A stretch of DNA of 9,173 nt from Bacteroidia bacterium (GCA_023258655.1 JALQWO010000056.1:1-9173); one strand, 5' to 3'; shown: positions 1 to 7,311, numbered from the stretch's first letter. The notes: generated by a model not told the origin, from the sequence alone. Numbers and translations: made by a program.

Positions 1-198
1 AATGCGGATTATGCGGTGAATGAAGACGGCAGTCCCAATACAGCGCACACAACCAATCCTGTGCCGGTATGGTGGGTAACGCAAGAGCGTGAACAAGATT
101 TGCGCAATGGTATTTTGGCGGATGTAGCACCCACGATTTTACAGATGATGGGTTTGGTGCAGCCGTTGGAGATGACGGGTAAATCGTTGATATTATGA
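1..198 (+). CDS. gpmI: 2,3-bisphosphoglycerate-independent phosphoglycerate mutase, C-terminal fragment
   Basis: The last 65 residues of a cytosolic glycolytic/gluconeogenic enzyme that interconverts 3- and 2-phosphoglycerate using Mn2+ and a phosphoserine intermediate. The frame is open from base 1, so the gene starts outside the window. The fragment begins with NAD and has the family-typical TAHTTNPVP segment at fragment residues 14-22. Its His16 sits 49 residues from the end, where the metal-ligand His near position 462 lies in the roughly 511-residue Bacillus enzyme (alignment from memory). It ends with the classic LADVAPTILQMMGL and EMTGKSLI blocks, so the C-terminus is intact. The TGA stop overlaps the next gene's ATG in an ATGA junction, suggesting translational coupling. 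The family call is secure; regulation cannot be judged from this fragment. Confidence 0.95.
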   Translation, partial: NADYAVNEDGSPNTAHTTNPVPVWWVTQEREQDLRNGILADVAPTILQMMGLVQPLEMTGKSLIL

Positions 199-746
199 AG
201 ATGAAATTGGGGTTGGGTGTTGCCTGTGTGTTTATGGCGGGATTTGCTGCCTGCACGGAGAAATCCGCAGCGAAAAAGGCAGGAGAATCGGATAGTTTTG
301 TGTTGTTTGCGCAAAAAGAAATTGGTTGGTTGCAAAAAACGCAACCCGGTCTGCGGAAAACGGTTAGCAAAGGCGATGAGGTTTCTACGGAAACGGTTGA
401 CTCTTTGGATTGGGCCAACGAATTGGAGTGGGTTACGACTTGGTCGTTGTTGGAAGCGGCCAAAAAATCAAAATACGACGAGACCATAGATTCGGCTGGA
501 TCGCTCAAGATTGTGCGTTACAATGCACAAGACACAGCGGCAGAATTGCAGGAGTTGATGGTGAATTATCGTAAAAACCAGATTCAATTGATGCAATGGA
601 CCATCAAGCAGCGCAGTTGGTACATGGACAGAGACGTGCGCGTTTCGTTTCAACCCCGACAAGGGTATGGTATCAGTGTGAATGAAAACGCCATTTGGTC
701 ATCACCCAAAGCGTATGAAATTTTTGCCGAAATTGGCAACCGATAA
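195..746 (+). CDS. Small uncharacterised lipoprotein, coupled to gpmI
   Basis: A 183-residue protein with a lipoprotein signal: basic start (MKMK), hydrophobic stretch 5-18 and lipobox FAAC with the acylated Cys at 20. Residues after the Cys (TEKS) show no clear aspartate inner-membrane retention signal, so an outer-membrane location is likely but inferred. The mature part (21-183) is soluble, rich in Trp and charged residues, with no catalytic motif I recognise. The pattern FVLFAQKEI at 35-43, KTV at 55-57 and DWANEL at 72-77 resembles uncharacterised lipoproteins of about 180-200 residues that I recall in Bacteroidota, sometimes beside gpmI; this is memory, not a search. The ATG lies inside the gpmI stop (ATGA), and that overlap fixes the start. 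Function unknown. Confidence 0.85.
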   Translation: MKMKLGLGVACVFMAGFAACTEKSAAKKAGESDSFVLFAQKEIGWLQKTQPGLRKTVSKGDEVSTETVDSLDWANELEWVTTWSLLEAAKKSKYDETIDSAGSLKIVRYNAQDTAAELQELMVNYRKNQIQLMQWTIKQRSWYMDRDVRVSFQPRQGYGISVNENAIWSSPKAYEIFAEIGNR

Positions 747-773
747 ATCGAACAGAAACCGAAAAAAGGGGGC

Positions 774-2207
774 ATGAATATTCTCAACTACATCAACGGC
801 GAAATGTGTGCATCGAGCACGGGCGCAGTATTAGACAATTATAACCCGTCTAACGGACAGGTATACGGCAGCATTCCCAACTCCGATTCGACGGATGTGT
901 CGAAGGCGTATGAGGCGGCGGCAGCGGCGTTTCCTGCTTGGAGCAATACACCGGCAGAAGAGCGGTTTAAGCTATTGAATGCCATTGCGGAAGGGATTGA
1001 TAATCTGAGGGATACATTGGCGTTGGCGGAAAGTACCGACCAAGGGAAACCGCTTTGGTTGGCCAAAAATGAAATGATTCGCGCGGCCCAGAACTTCCGA
1101 TTTTTTGCCACGGCGGCGATGCAGTTTGCCAGTGAGAGCCATGCCATGGAAAACAAAGCCATCAATTACACATTGAGGTCGCCCGTTGGCGTGGTGGGAT
1201 GTATCAGCCCTTGGAATTTGCCTTTGTATTTGTTTACTTGGAAGATTGCCCCTGCGTTGGCTGCGGGGAACTGCGTTGTGGCCAAACCCAGTGAGTTTAC
1301 GCCGGTAACGGCGGCCATGCTGGGGGAGATTTGTACGGCGGCAGGCTTGCCCAACGGGGTGTTGAACATTGTGCATGGGTTGGGGGCTTCGGTTGGACAG
1401 GCTATCGTAGAGCATCCCAACATCAAGGCCATTTCTTTCACGGGTGGAACTGCTACTGGCAAGCATATCTCCAGCGTGGCGGGTCCGATGTTTAAAAAGG
1501 TGAGTCTGGAGTTGGGAGGTAAAAATCCGAACATCATTTTCGCCGATGCGGATTTGGAAAAGGCCATCAAAACCACGGTGAATAGCTCGTTCATGAACCA
1601 GGGGGAAATTTGTTTGTGTGGCAGTCGGGTGTTTGTGGAACGTCCGGTTTATGAGCGGGTAAAAAATGCGCTGGTACAGGCTGTGGCTGAGATGCAGGTG
1701 GGCGATCCATTGGATCCGCAAACCCGCGTGGGCGCCATCGTATCGAAACCCCATTATGAGAAGGTGTTGGGCTACATCGCTTTGGCGAAAGAAGAGGGCG
1801 CTACCGTTTTGTGCGGCGGGCATGCCTTGCATCCACAGGGGCTGGAGGGCGGTTACTATATTGCTCCCACGATTTTGGAGGGGTTGAGTGCTACAGCGCG
1901 ATGCAATACGGAGGAGATTTTTGGTCCGGTCATCAGTATCATGCCTTTTGATACAGAAGCGGAGGTGTTGGCGATGGCCAATGCTACGGAATATGGCCTT
2001 GCGGCTACCGTTTGGACAGAACATTTGACGCGGGCTCATCGGGTGGCGGCTCAGTTGCAGATGGGTATCGTGTGGGTGAACTGTTGGCTGTTGCGCGATT
2101 TGCGTACACCGTTTGGCGGGGTGAAGAGCAGTGGTGTAGGCAGAGAAGGTGGTTGGGAAGCGATGCGCTTTTTCACCGAGCCCAAGAATGTTTGTATCGC
2201 ATTGTAA
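774..2207 (+). CDS. NAD-dependent aldehyde dehydrogenase, ALDH8 / 2-aminomuconate semialdehyde dehydrogenase type
   Basis: A 477-residue cytosolic aldehyde dehydrogenase of normal family length. Visible active-site elements are Asn148 in SPWNLPL (oxyanion hole), Lys171 in AKPSE (cofactor), the SFTGGTATGK nucleotide loop at 221-230, general base Glu246 in LELGGK, nucleophile Cys280 in NQGEIC, and Glu381 in EEIFGP. The C-terminal run around VNCWLLRDLRTPFGG (435-449) is typical of 2-hydroxymuconic and 2-aminomuconic semialdehyde dehydrogenases. Arg103 and Arg444 fall where the substrate-carboxylate arginines of ALDH8A1/AMSDH are expected. It therefore probably oxidises 2-aminomuconate semialdehyde in tryptophan (kynurenine) breakdown; hydroxymuconate or another semialdehyde remains possible. 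No other kynurenine gene is in the window. It starts 27 bp after the lipoprotein gene; the ATG follows an A-rich run and GGGGG. Confidence 0.93.
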   Translation: MNILNYINGEMCASSTGAVLDNYNPSNGQVYGSIPNSDSTDVSKAYEAAAAAFPAWSNTPAEERFKLLNAIAEGIDNLRDTLALAESTDQGKPLWLAKNEMIRAAQNFRFFATAAMQFASESHAMENKAINYTLRSPVGVVGCISPWNLPLYLFTWKIAPALAAGNCVVAKPSEFTPVTAAMLGEICTAAGLPNGVLNIVHGLGASVGQAIVEHPNIKAISFTGGTATGKHISSVAGPMFKKVSLELGGKNPNIIFADADLEKAIKTTVNSSFMNQGEICLCGSRVFVERPVYERVKNALVQAVAEMQVGDPLDPQTRVGAIVSKPHYEKVLGYIALAKEEGATVLCGGHALHPQGLEGGYYIAPTILEGLSATARCNTEEIFGPVISIMPFDTEAEVLAMANATEYGLAATVWTEHLTRAHRVAAQLQMGIVWVNCWLLRDLRTPFGGVKSSGVGREGGWEAMRFFTEPKNVCIAL

Positions 2208-2214
2208 GCGATGC
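2194..2214 (+). other. Small stem-loop spanning the aldehyde dehydrogenase stop codon
   Basis: GTATCGC at 2194-2200 can pair with GCGATGC at 2208-2214 (7 bp including one T-G wobble). The 7-nt loop contains the TAA stop. No T-tract follows, so it is not a standard intrinsic terminator; it may help end or protect the upstream mRNA before the thiL promoter, or be chance. Confidence 0.25.
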
Positions 2215-2230
2215 GCTAGGCCGGGTTGCC

Positions 2231-2238
2231 TATCTTTG
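2231..2238 (+). promoter_or_regulatory. Bacteroidota -7 promoter box of thiL
   Basis: TATCTTTG matches the Bacteroidota sigma-A -7 consensus TAnnTTTG at every fixed position. It lies exactly 4 nt before the thiL ATG at 2243, so transcription would begin at or next to the start codon. I see no good -33 TTG at the usual spacing; the nearest TTG ends at 2204, which is too far upstream. No Shine-Dalgarno sequence fits between box and ATG. Confidence 0.55.
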
Positions 2239-2242
2239 TGGT

Positions 2243-3286
2243 ATGTTTGACAATACTGATCGCACAGAAATCGCTGCATTGGGCGAGTTTGGCTTGATTC
2301 AACACCTTTCCCAACATTTCGAAACCAAGCATTCGAAGACGGTAAAAGGAATTGGTGACGACTGTGCTGTCATCGATCAGGGGGATTGTTATTCACTGAT
2401 TTCCACGGATTTGTTGTTGGAGGGGGTGCATTTTGATTTGAGTTTTCATCCGCTAAAACATTTGGGATACAAAGCCATTACAGTGGCCGTGAGTGATATA
2501 TACGCAATGAACGGTATGGCCGAGCAGGTGTTGGTGGGGCTGGGATTGAGCAATCGCTTTTCTTTGGAGGCGGTGGAGGAATTGTATGCGGGAATGCAAA
2601 TTGCCTGCGAGCAGTTGGGAGTAGACTTGGTGGGGGGTGATACCACGAGTTCGCGCAGTGGTTTGGTGCTCTCGGTAACGGCAACGGGCAGGGTGGCCAA
2701 GGATAAGGTGGTTTATCGCGGCGGTGCAAAGCCGGGAGATTTGTTGGTGGTGAGTGGAGATTTGGGGGGTGCTTATATGGGCTTGCAGATTTTGGAGCGC
2801 GAGAAACGTGTATTTATGGAAGTGCCGAACATGCAGCCGGATTTGGAGCAGTACGATTATATCGTGGGCCGACAGCTGAAGGCGGAGGCCCGCAAAGACG
2901 TCATCGAACTATTGAAAATGTTGGATGTAAAACCCAGCAGTATGATGGATGTGAGCGATGGCGTTGCCTCTGAATTATATCACATGGCCAAAGCCAATGG
3001 ATTTGGGTTCCATGTTTACGAAGAAAAGTTGCCCATCGATCCCCAAACTCTGGATACGGCGCTGTCGTTTGATTTGAATCCTAGCGTGGTCGCGCTGAAT
3101 GGAGGCGAGGATTATGAGTTGTTGTTTACGGTGGCACAGTCCGACTATGAAAAAATCAAAACCATGCCTGATTTTACGGTGATTGGATACGTGACAGACG
3201 TGACATCCAAGAATATGTTGCTGACCAAATCGGGTAACCAATTTGAGATCAAGGCCCAAGGTTGGCCAGAATCGCAAAAAGATTAA
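2243..3286 (+). CDS. thiL: Thiamine-monophosphate kinase
   Basis: ThiL phosphorylates thiamine monophosphate with ATP to thiamine diphosphate, the last step of cofactor synthesis, in the cytosol. The 347-residue protein has the family's landmarks in order: LGEFGLI at 13-19, the Mg-ATP motif GIGDDCAV at 36-43, [12 protein letters not shown] at 54-65, SDIYAMNG at 84-91, GGDTTSS at 131-137, GAKPGDLL at 161-168, DVSDG at 236-240 and GGEDYELLF at 288-296. The frame is open upstream to 2012, inside the dehydrogenase gene. I chose the ATG at 2243 because [17 protein letters not shown] is the usual Bacteroidota N-terminus and a -7 promoter box lies directly before it. It follows the dehydrogenase stop by 35 bp. 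The other thi genes are not nearby. Identification is firm. Confidence 0.96.
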   Translation: MFDNTDRTEIAALGEFGLIQHLSQHFETKHSKTVKGIGDDCAVIDQGDCYSLISTDLLLEGVHFDLSFHPLKHLGYKAITVAVSDIYAMNGMAEQVLVGLGLSNRFSLEAVEELYAGMQIACEQLGVDLVGGDTTSSRSGLVLSVTATGRVAKDKVVYRGGAKPGDLLVVSGDLGGAYMGLQILEREKRVFMEVPNMQPDLEQYDYIVGRQLKAEARKDVIELLKMLDVKPSSMMDVSDGVASELYHMAKANGFGFHVYEEKLPIDPQTLDTALSFDLNPSVVALNGGEDYELLFTVAQSDYEKIKTMPDFTVIGYVTDVTSKNMLLTKSGNQFEIKAQGWPESQKD

Positions 3287-3289
3287 TTC

Positions 3290-3315
3290 TTTTGGCATTT
3301 TTCGCCAAGGCTTTT
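3290..3315 (+). terminator. Possible intrinsic terminator after thiL
   Basis: TTGGC at 3292-3296 and GCCAA at 3304-3308 form a 5-bp stem with a 7-nt loop, extendable outward by two T-G wobbles. TTTT follows at 3312-3315. It begins 3-5 nt after the thiL stop and ends before the aspS promoter box. The stem is short and the T-run weak, so this is tentative. Confidence 0.35.
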
Positions 3316-3329
3316 CGTATTTCACATCG

Positions 3330-3337
3330 TATTTTTG
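3330..3337 (+). promoter_or_regulatory. Bacteroidota -7 promoter box of aspS
   Basis: TATTTTTG is a full match to TAnnTTTG and is followed by CCCC and then the aspS ATG at 3342. The 4-nt spacing is the same as at thiL. No clear -33 TTG is visible at standard distance. The box favours this ATG over upstream in-frame starts and predicts a leaderless or near-leaderless mRNA. Confidence 0.55.
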
Positions 3338-3341
3338 CCCC

Positions 3342-5093
3342 ATGTTTCGTTCGCATACCTGTGGTGAATTGCGCTTGTCGCACGTTGGCAGTACTGTAAC
3401 GCTTTCGGGTTGGGTTGCCCGAGTGCGTTTGTTGGGTTCCATGGCGTTTGTGGATTTGCGAGATCGATATGGGATAACCCAATTGTCGTTCAACGAAGCG
3501 TACAGCGCCGACATGCTAGCCAAAGCGGGTGAATTGGGTCGTGAATTTGTGGTGAAGGTAACCGGCACTGTGGCCGAGCGTGAGTCGAAAAACCCGCAAA
3601 TGCCCACCGGTGAAATCGAAATTGTGGTTTCGGATTTGGTGGTATTGAATCAAGCCAAAACGCCGCCGTTTACCATAGAGAATGAGACTGATGGAGGGGA
3701 TGATATTCGCATGCAGTATCGTTATTTGGATTTGCGCAGGGATCCGGTTCGTGCGAATTTGGAATTGCGACATCGGTTGGCTCAACAAATTAGAAATTAT
3801 TTGAGCGAAGCGTCTTTCTTGGAGGTGGAAACACCGGTCTTGATTAAGAGTACACCGGAGGGGGCCCGCGATTTTGTGGTTCCTTCAAGATTGAATCCAG
3901 GACAGTGGTATGCTTTACCCCAAAGTCCACAAACCTTCAAGCAACTGCTAATGGTCAGTGGATTTGACAAGTACTTTCAGATTGTGAAGTGTTTCCGGGA
4001 TGAGGATTTGCGTGCAGATCGACAGCCGGAATTTACCCAAATAGACTGTGAGATGAGTTTTGTGGAGCGGGAAGACATTTTACAAACGTTTGAAGGGTTG
4101 GCGAAACATTTGTTTGAAAAGGAAAAGGGACTGGTTTTCGGAGATTTTCCGCGCATGAATTATGCGGATGCCATGCGTTGGTATGGTTGTGATAAACCGG
4201 ATATTCGCTTTGATATGCGCTTTGTGGAACTGAAATCACCAGAGACAACGGTTGATTTGGTGGGTGGGAAAGATTTTGTGGTGTTTGATTCTGTGGATTC
4301 TGTCATTGGTATCTGTGCCAAGGGTGCGGGTCATTACACGCGCAAGCAATTGGATGGGTTAACGGAGTTTGTGAAACGTCCTCAAATTGGAGCCAAAGGA
4401 TTGGTATGGTGTAGGATAGAGGCCGACGGCAGTGCGAAGAGTTCGGTAGATAAATTCTATGATGCCGATGCTTTGTTGGCGTGGAAGCAAGCTTTCGGCG
4501 CTGAGCCGGGCGACCTCATATTATTGTTGGCGGGTGAATTGCACAAAACGCGCAAGCAATTAAATGAATTGCGTTTGTTAATGGGTTCAGAATTGGGTTT
4601 GCGTGATCCCTTTAATTATAAGCCGTTGTGGGTACTTGATTTCCCCTTATTGGAGCATGATGAAGAAAGCGGTCGTTGGCATGCCATGCACCATCCTTTC
4701 ACGAGTCCCTTGCCTCAGGATATTGAATTGATGCACACCGATCCAGGCAAAGTGCGAGCGGATGCCTATGATTTGGTGATCAACGGCGTGGAAATTGGGG
4801 GTGGATCCATTCGGATTTTCGACCGTGGATTGCAATCGCGTATGTTTGACTTGTTGGGTTTCAGCAAGGAAGAAGCCCAAGCCCAGTTTGGATTTTTGAT
4901 GAATGCATTTGAGTATGGTGCTCCGCCACACGGAGGATTGGCGTTCGGATTTGACCGTTTGTGCAGTTTGTTTGGCGGTTCAGAGAGCATCCGCGATTAC
5001 ATCGCATTCCCTAAGAATAACAGTGGTAGGGATGTGATGATTGATGCTCCGAGTGCTATTGACGCAAAGCAATTGAAAGAATTGGGGCTTTAA
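3342..5093 (+). CDS. aspS: Aspartyl-tRNA synthetase (class II, bacterial type)
   Basis: Charges tRNA-Asp with aspartate in the cytosol. The 583-residue length suits a bacterial AspRS. Domains in order: N-terminal OB-fold anticodon-binding domain (about 1-105, with [11 protein letters not shown] and [10 protein letters not shown]); class II catalytic core from about 125; motif 1 around LEVETPVL (160-167) leading to STPEGARDF (170-178); motif 2 [19 protein letters not shown] (217-235); an inserted GAD-type domain (roughly 290-410); and motif 3 GLAFGFDRL (532-540) with the ATP-binding Arg539. The C-terminus [18 protein letters not shown] is typical. The frame is open upstream to 3243, overlapping thiL, but [10 protein letters not shown] matches the usual Bacteroidota start and a promoter box precedes it. 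It lies 55 bp after thiL. A near-copy of its motif 3 DNA follows the stop codon. Confidence 0.97.
   Translation: MFRSHTCGELRLSHVGSTVTLSGWVARVRLLGSMAFVDLRDRYGITQLSFNEAYSADMLAKAGELGREFVVKVTGTVAERESKNPQMPTGEIEIVVSDLVVLNQAKTPPFTIENETDGGDDIRMQYRYLDLRRDPVRANLELRHRLAQQIRNYLSEASFLEVETPVLIKSTPEGARDFVVPSRLNPGQWYALPQSPQTFKQLLMVSGFDKYFQIVKCFRDEDLRADRQPEFTQIDCEMSFVEREDILQTFEGLAKHLFEKEKGLVFGDFPRMNYADAMRWYGCDKPDIRFDMRFVELKSPETTVDLVGGKDFVVFDSVDSVIGICAKGAGHYTRKQLDGLTEFVKRPQIGAKGLVWCRIEADGSAKSSVDKFYDADALLAWKQAFGAEPGDLILLLAGELHKTRKQLNELRLLMGSELGLRDPFNYKPLWVLDFPLLEHDEESGRWHAMHHPFTSPLPQDIELMHTDPGKVRADAYDLVINGVEIGGGSIRIFDRGLQSRMFDLLGFSKEEAQAQFGFLMNAFEYGAPPHGGLAFGFDRLCSLFGGSESIRDYIAFPKNNSGRDVMIDAPSAIDAKQLKELGL
4937..4961 (+). 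repeat. Parent copy of a 25-bp direct repeat, in aspS motif 3
   Basis: These 25 bases encode part of AspRS motif 3 (LAFGFDRL) and recur with 23 of 25 matches at 5093-5117. The mismatches are at 4942 (c, versus t at 5098) and 4952 (t, versus g at 5108). Confidence 0.7.
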
Positions 5094-5117
5094 TTGGTGT
5101 TCGGATTGGACCGTTTG
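5093..5117 (+). repeat. Near-copy of aspS motif 3 sequence just after the aspS stop
   Basis: Beginning on the last base of the aspS TAA, 25 bases match aspS 4937-4961 at 23 positions, offset 156 bp. In the aspS frame past the stop this copy reads LVFGLDRL, close to the real motif LAFGFDRL. Similarity fades after 5117. It may be a remnant of a partial duplication, or chance. I see no independent gene here. Confidence 0.6.
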
Positions 5118-5152
5118 ATTGGTTCGTTCGATCTAAATAAAAGTGAATTCAT

Positions 5153-5168
5153 CGCAACGGAGGTTGCG
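5153..5168 (-). terminator. Hairpin between convergent aspS and kinase genes, possible terminator
   Basis: CGCAAC at 5153-5158 and GTTGCG at 5163-5168 form a perfect 6-bp stem with a GGAG loop. It lies 18 bp past the kinase stop on the minus strand, where the sequence after the hairpin becomes moderately T-rich (ACTTTTATTT). On the plus strand no T-run follows. It could serve one or both converging transcripts. Confidence 0.35.
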
Positions 5169-5186
5169 GGATGTAGTTTCAGACAA

Positions 5187-5564
5187 TCAATTCTGAAGAA
5201 TAGACATCACGTGGGGTGCGAATATGTACAACCCTACAATGATGGCAACGATGCTGGCAGAAAGTGTGGCTCCGGCGGCCATGTCTTTGGCTCGACCAAT
5301 CATTTGATGTTTTTCGGGATGCAATCGGTCAATGGTGGTTTCTAAAGCTGTATTCAGTCCTTCTGAAACAAAAACCAATCCCATGGCACACCAAAGTATC
5401 GCCCATTCAAAGCGATTGAGGTGTTCGCCGAAGGCATCGAGTGAAAACCCTGCGATGTTTACAATGACACAAACAATGCCCATGATTCTGAAATTTCTTT
5501 CGGTGCTCAGCAACAGCCAAAGGCCATTGAGGGCGTAGCGGAAAGACTGATAGAATTTGAACAT
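5187..5564 (-). CDS. dgkA: DgkA-family diacylglycerol/undecaprenol kinase
   Basis: A 125-residue integral inner-membrane lipid kinase of the small bacterial DAGK family (PF01219), of normal length. Three hydrophobic helices are visible, at about 28-44, 53-67 and 97-117. Catalytic signature: Glu68, Asn71 and Glu75 in EGLNTALETTID, and Lys93-Asp94 in RAKDMAAGA. These run one residue behind E. coli DgkA Glu69, Asn72, Glu76, Lys94 and Asp95. The N-terminal TERNFR (21-26) matches the conserved E-x-x-F-R element. The substrate may be diacylglycerol or undecaprenol; family membership alone does not decide, and the symbol is by homology. The ATG at 5564 is 90 bp after the dnaA stop on the same strand. 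A near-match -7 box (AACATTTG, 5577 to 5570) lies 5 nt before it. Confidence 0.93.
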   Translation of the reverse strand: MFKFYQSFRYALNGLWLLLSTERNFRIMGIVCVIVNIAGFSLDAFGEHLNRFEWAILWCAMGLVFVSEGLNTALETTIDRLHPEKHQMIGRAKDMAAGATLSASIVAIIVGLYIFAPHVMSILQN

Positions 5565-5569
5565 GGTTA

Positions 5570-5577
5570 CAAATGTT
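5570..5577 (-). promoter_or_regulatory. Possible degenerate -7 box of the lipid kinase gene
   Basis: Read on the minus strand this is AACATTTG, one mismatch from TAnnTTTG, followed by TAACC and the ATG. The position resembles the perfect boxes of thiL and aspS, but one mismatch and no clear -33 element leave it weak. The gene could instead be read through from dnaA. Confidence 0.25.
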
Positions 5578-5654
5578 GTTCAGCAGACATAAAAACGTTG
5601 GGGCCTAAAATTTGTTTGGCGCTCGTTCTCTATTTGATCAGTTGGTTTCCTGCG

Positions 5655-7103
5655 TTAGAAAGTATTGATTTTGATACGCTTTTCGATTTCTTCCACGTCG
5701 TGGCGGAATTTTTTATCGGTTTCGATCAAGTCATTAACGGTCTGACAGGCGTGAATCACGGTAGAGTGGTCGCGTCCACCGAAGAAGATACCAATGTTTT
5801 TCAAAGAGGCTTTTGTGAGGTCTTTGGTGAAATACATGGCAATCTGACGGGCTTGTACAATTTCGCGTTTACGGGTTTTGGATTTAACCGCTTCAACTGG
5901 AATGTTGTAGAAGTCACAAACCAACTTCTGAATGTACTCGATGCTGATTTCTCGGGTAGAATTCTTCACGAAATTCTTCACGATTTGCTTGGCCAAGTTG
6001 AGGTCGAGCTGTTTGCGTGTCAAACTGGCTTGTGCCAACAGAGAGATCAGGGCGCCTTCGAGTTCGCGCACATTGGTGTCGATGTTGTGGGCCAGGTATT
6101 CAACCACGTCGCGGTTGAGGGTAATGCCATCCTGATACATTTTGTTTTCGAGGATGGATACGCGCGTATCGAAATCAGGGGTATTGAGGTCTGCACTCAA
6201 GCCCCATTTGAAGCGAGACAGCAAACGCTCATCCATGTTCTTCAAATCCTTGGGAGCACGGTCACAGGTAAGGATGATTTGCTTGCCGTTTTGGTGCAGG
6301 TGGTTGAAGATTTGGAAGAATATTTCTTGGGTCCGTTCTTTTTTGGCGAAGAACTGAACATCATCCACGATCAATACATCGAGGTATTGGTAAAAGTTGA
6401 TGAATTGGTTGTTGTTGCCTTGTTTGGCAGAATCGATGAATTGGTTGATGAATTTTTCCGCACTCACAAACACGACCACTTTTTGCTTGTGGGTTTGTTT
6501 GATCAAGTTGCCGATGGCGTGAGCGAGGTGGGTTTTGCCCAATCCGCAGCCACCAAACACCATAAGGGGGTTGAAGGCGGTACCACCGGGCTTCTGCGCG
6601 ATGGCCAATCCTGCGTTACGCGCCAATTTGTTGCAATCACCCTCCACGAAATTGTCGAAGGTATAGCGTGGATTCAATTGGCTGTCGATATTCATTCTCT
6701 TCAAACCGGGGATGATGAATGGGTTTTTGATGGGGGTATCCATATTGATGGGCATACCCAACTCATTCTGTACCGATTTGGTTGAATTGCTGCCTGTAGG
6801 CAGGTTGATGGTATAAGGGGTGGTATCGTGGCCAGGAGCAGAGGTTTCCACGATGATGTTGTATTCCAACTTGGCGGTTGGACCGATTACTTTCTTTAAG
6901 GTTTTGTGCAGCAATTGTACGTAGTGCTCTTCCAACCATTCGTAGAAGAACTGACTTGGAACTTGGATGGTGAGCACTTTGTTGGCCAATTTGACCGCTT
7001 TGATGGGCTCGAACCAAGTTTTAAAACTCTGGGGTGTGACGTTGTCACGGATAATGGTAAGGCATTCTTGCCAAGAAATTTCGTGTGCCTTTTTGTCTGT
7101 CAT
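5655..7103 (-). CDS. dnaA: Chromosomal replication initiator protein DnaA
   Basis: AAA+ ATPase that binds DnaA boxes at oriC and opens the duplex to start replication. At 482 residues it has all four domains: domain I (about 1-85, with WFEPIKA), a linker (about 86-145), the AAA+ domain from NPRYTFDNFVEG (144-155), and a C-terminal DNA-binding domain (about 375-482). Key residues are Walker A GGCGLGKT at 184-191, Walker B VLIVDD at 243-248, Arg finger Arg297 in LLSRF, sensor 2 Arg346 in VRELEG, and the DnaA signature GGRDHSTV at 442-449. Arg finger to sensor 2 spacing (49) equals that of E. coli. Cys186 in the Walker A loop is a mild variation at a variable position. The ATG at 7103 gives the expected N-terminus. 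Neighbours are a mutase gene and a lipid kinase gene, not dnaN. Confidence 0.97.
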   Translation of the reverse strand: MTDKKAHEISWQECLTIIRDNVTPQSFKTWFEPIKAVKLANKVLTIQVPSQFFYEWLEEHYVQLLHKTLKKVIGPTAKLEYNIIVETSAPGHDTTPYTINLPTGSNSTKSVQNELGMPINMDTPIKNPFIIPGLKRMNIDSQLNPRYTFDNFVEGDCNKLARNAGLAIAQKPGGTAFNPLMVFGGCGLGKTHLAHAIGNLIKQTHKQKVVVFVSAEKFINQFIDSAKQGNNNQFINFYQYLDVLIVDDVQFFAKKERTQEIFFQIFNHLHQNGKQIILTCDRAPKDLKNMDERLLSRFKWGLSADLNTPDFDTRVSILENKMYQDGITLNRDVVEYLAHNIDTNVRELEGALISLLAQASLTRKQLDLNLAKQIVKNFVKNSTREISIEYIQKLVCDFYNIPVEAVKSKTRKREIVQARQIAMYFTKDLTKASLKNIGIFFGGRDHSTVIHACQTVNDLIETDKKFRHDVEEIEKRIKINTF

Positions 7104-7189
7104 CGGTGTTTCTGCTCTAATTTGTTAATCCTTTGTTGGTATGTACTTGTAAGTGGTTGGTTATGAGGGGCTGCGTTTCTCTCCAACCG

Positions 7190-7226
7190 AAGTGCTAAGA
7201 AAATGACAAAATTCACAAAGTGCTAA
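7190..7226. repeat. Paired AAGTGCTAA direct repeat upstream of dnaA
   Basis: The 9-mer AAGTGCTAA occurs at 7190-7198 and 7218-7226, 28 bp apart and 87-123 bp upstream of the dnaA ATG. On the dnaA strand it reads TTAGCACTT. Two copies in a short AT-rich leader could be a binding site for a regulator, but chance is not excluded. Confidence 0.4.
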
Positions 7227-7262
7227 TTTTTTTTGCTTGTTTTTTAATTTTTTTTACTATGG

Positions 7263-7311
7263 AACAAGTTGGTATGGAAATCCTCCATTTCCGCACCCAT
7301 TTTTGCTTGTT
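7263..7311 (-). terminator. Stem-loop after the mutase gene
   Basis: On the minus strand, starting 11 nt after the mutase stop, AACAAG (7311-7306) can pair with CTTGTT (7268-7263). Inside, GGTG-C-GGAAAT (7297-7287) pairs with ATTTCC-A-TACC (7281-7271), with one C-A mismatch, one wobble and a 5-nt loop. An A-run rather than a T-run follows, so it is not a classical terminator. It may mark or protect the 3' end of the mutase mRNA. Confidence 0.35.

Noticed and set aside
2012..2242. Longer N-terminus for ThiL starting inside the aldehyde dehydrogenase gene
   Set aside because: It adds 77 residues overlapping the end of a solid gene. The family N-terminus and a -7 promoter box both point to the ATG at 2243.
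972..2279. 435-codon open frame on the minus strand, antisense to the aldehyde dehydrogenase
   Set aside because: The plus-strand protein has every ALDH catalytic motif. The antisense product is rich in His, Arg and Gln, as shadow frames often are, and has no recognisable domain.
3243..3341. 33-residue N-terminal extension of AspRS overlapping thiL
   Set aside because: Bacteroidota AspRS starts at the MFR-type N-terminus just before the OB-fold. The extension is basic, unlike the family, and the promoter box lies inside it.
5094..5345. 83-codon plus-strand frame beginning after aspS
   Set aside because: It starts in the motif 3 near-copy and then runs antisense through the lipid kinase gene. 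It is better explained as a repeat remnant plus a shadow frame.
5598..6785. 395-codon open frame on the plus strand, antisense to dnaA
   Set aside because: DnaA on the opposite strand is unmistakable over the whole stretch. The antisense frame stays open because of the codon composition of dnaA, and its translation resembles no family I know.
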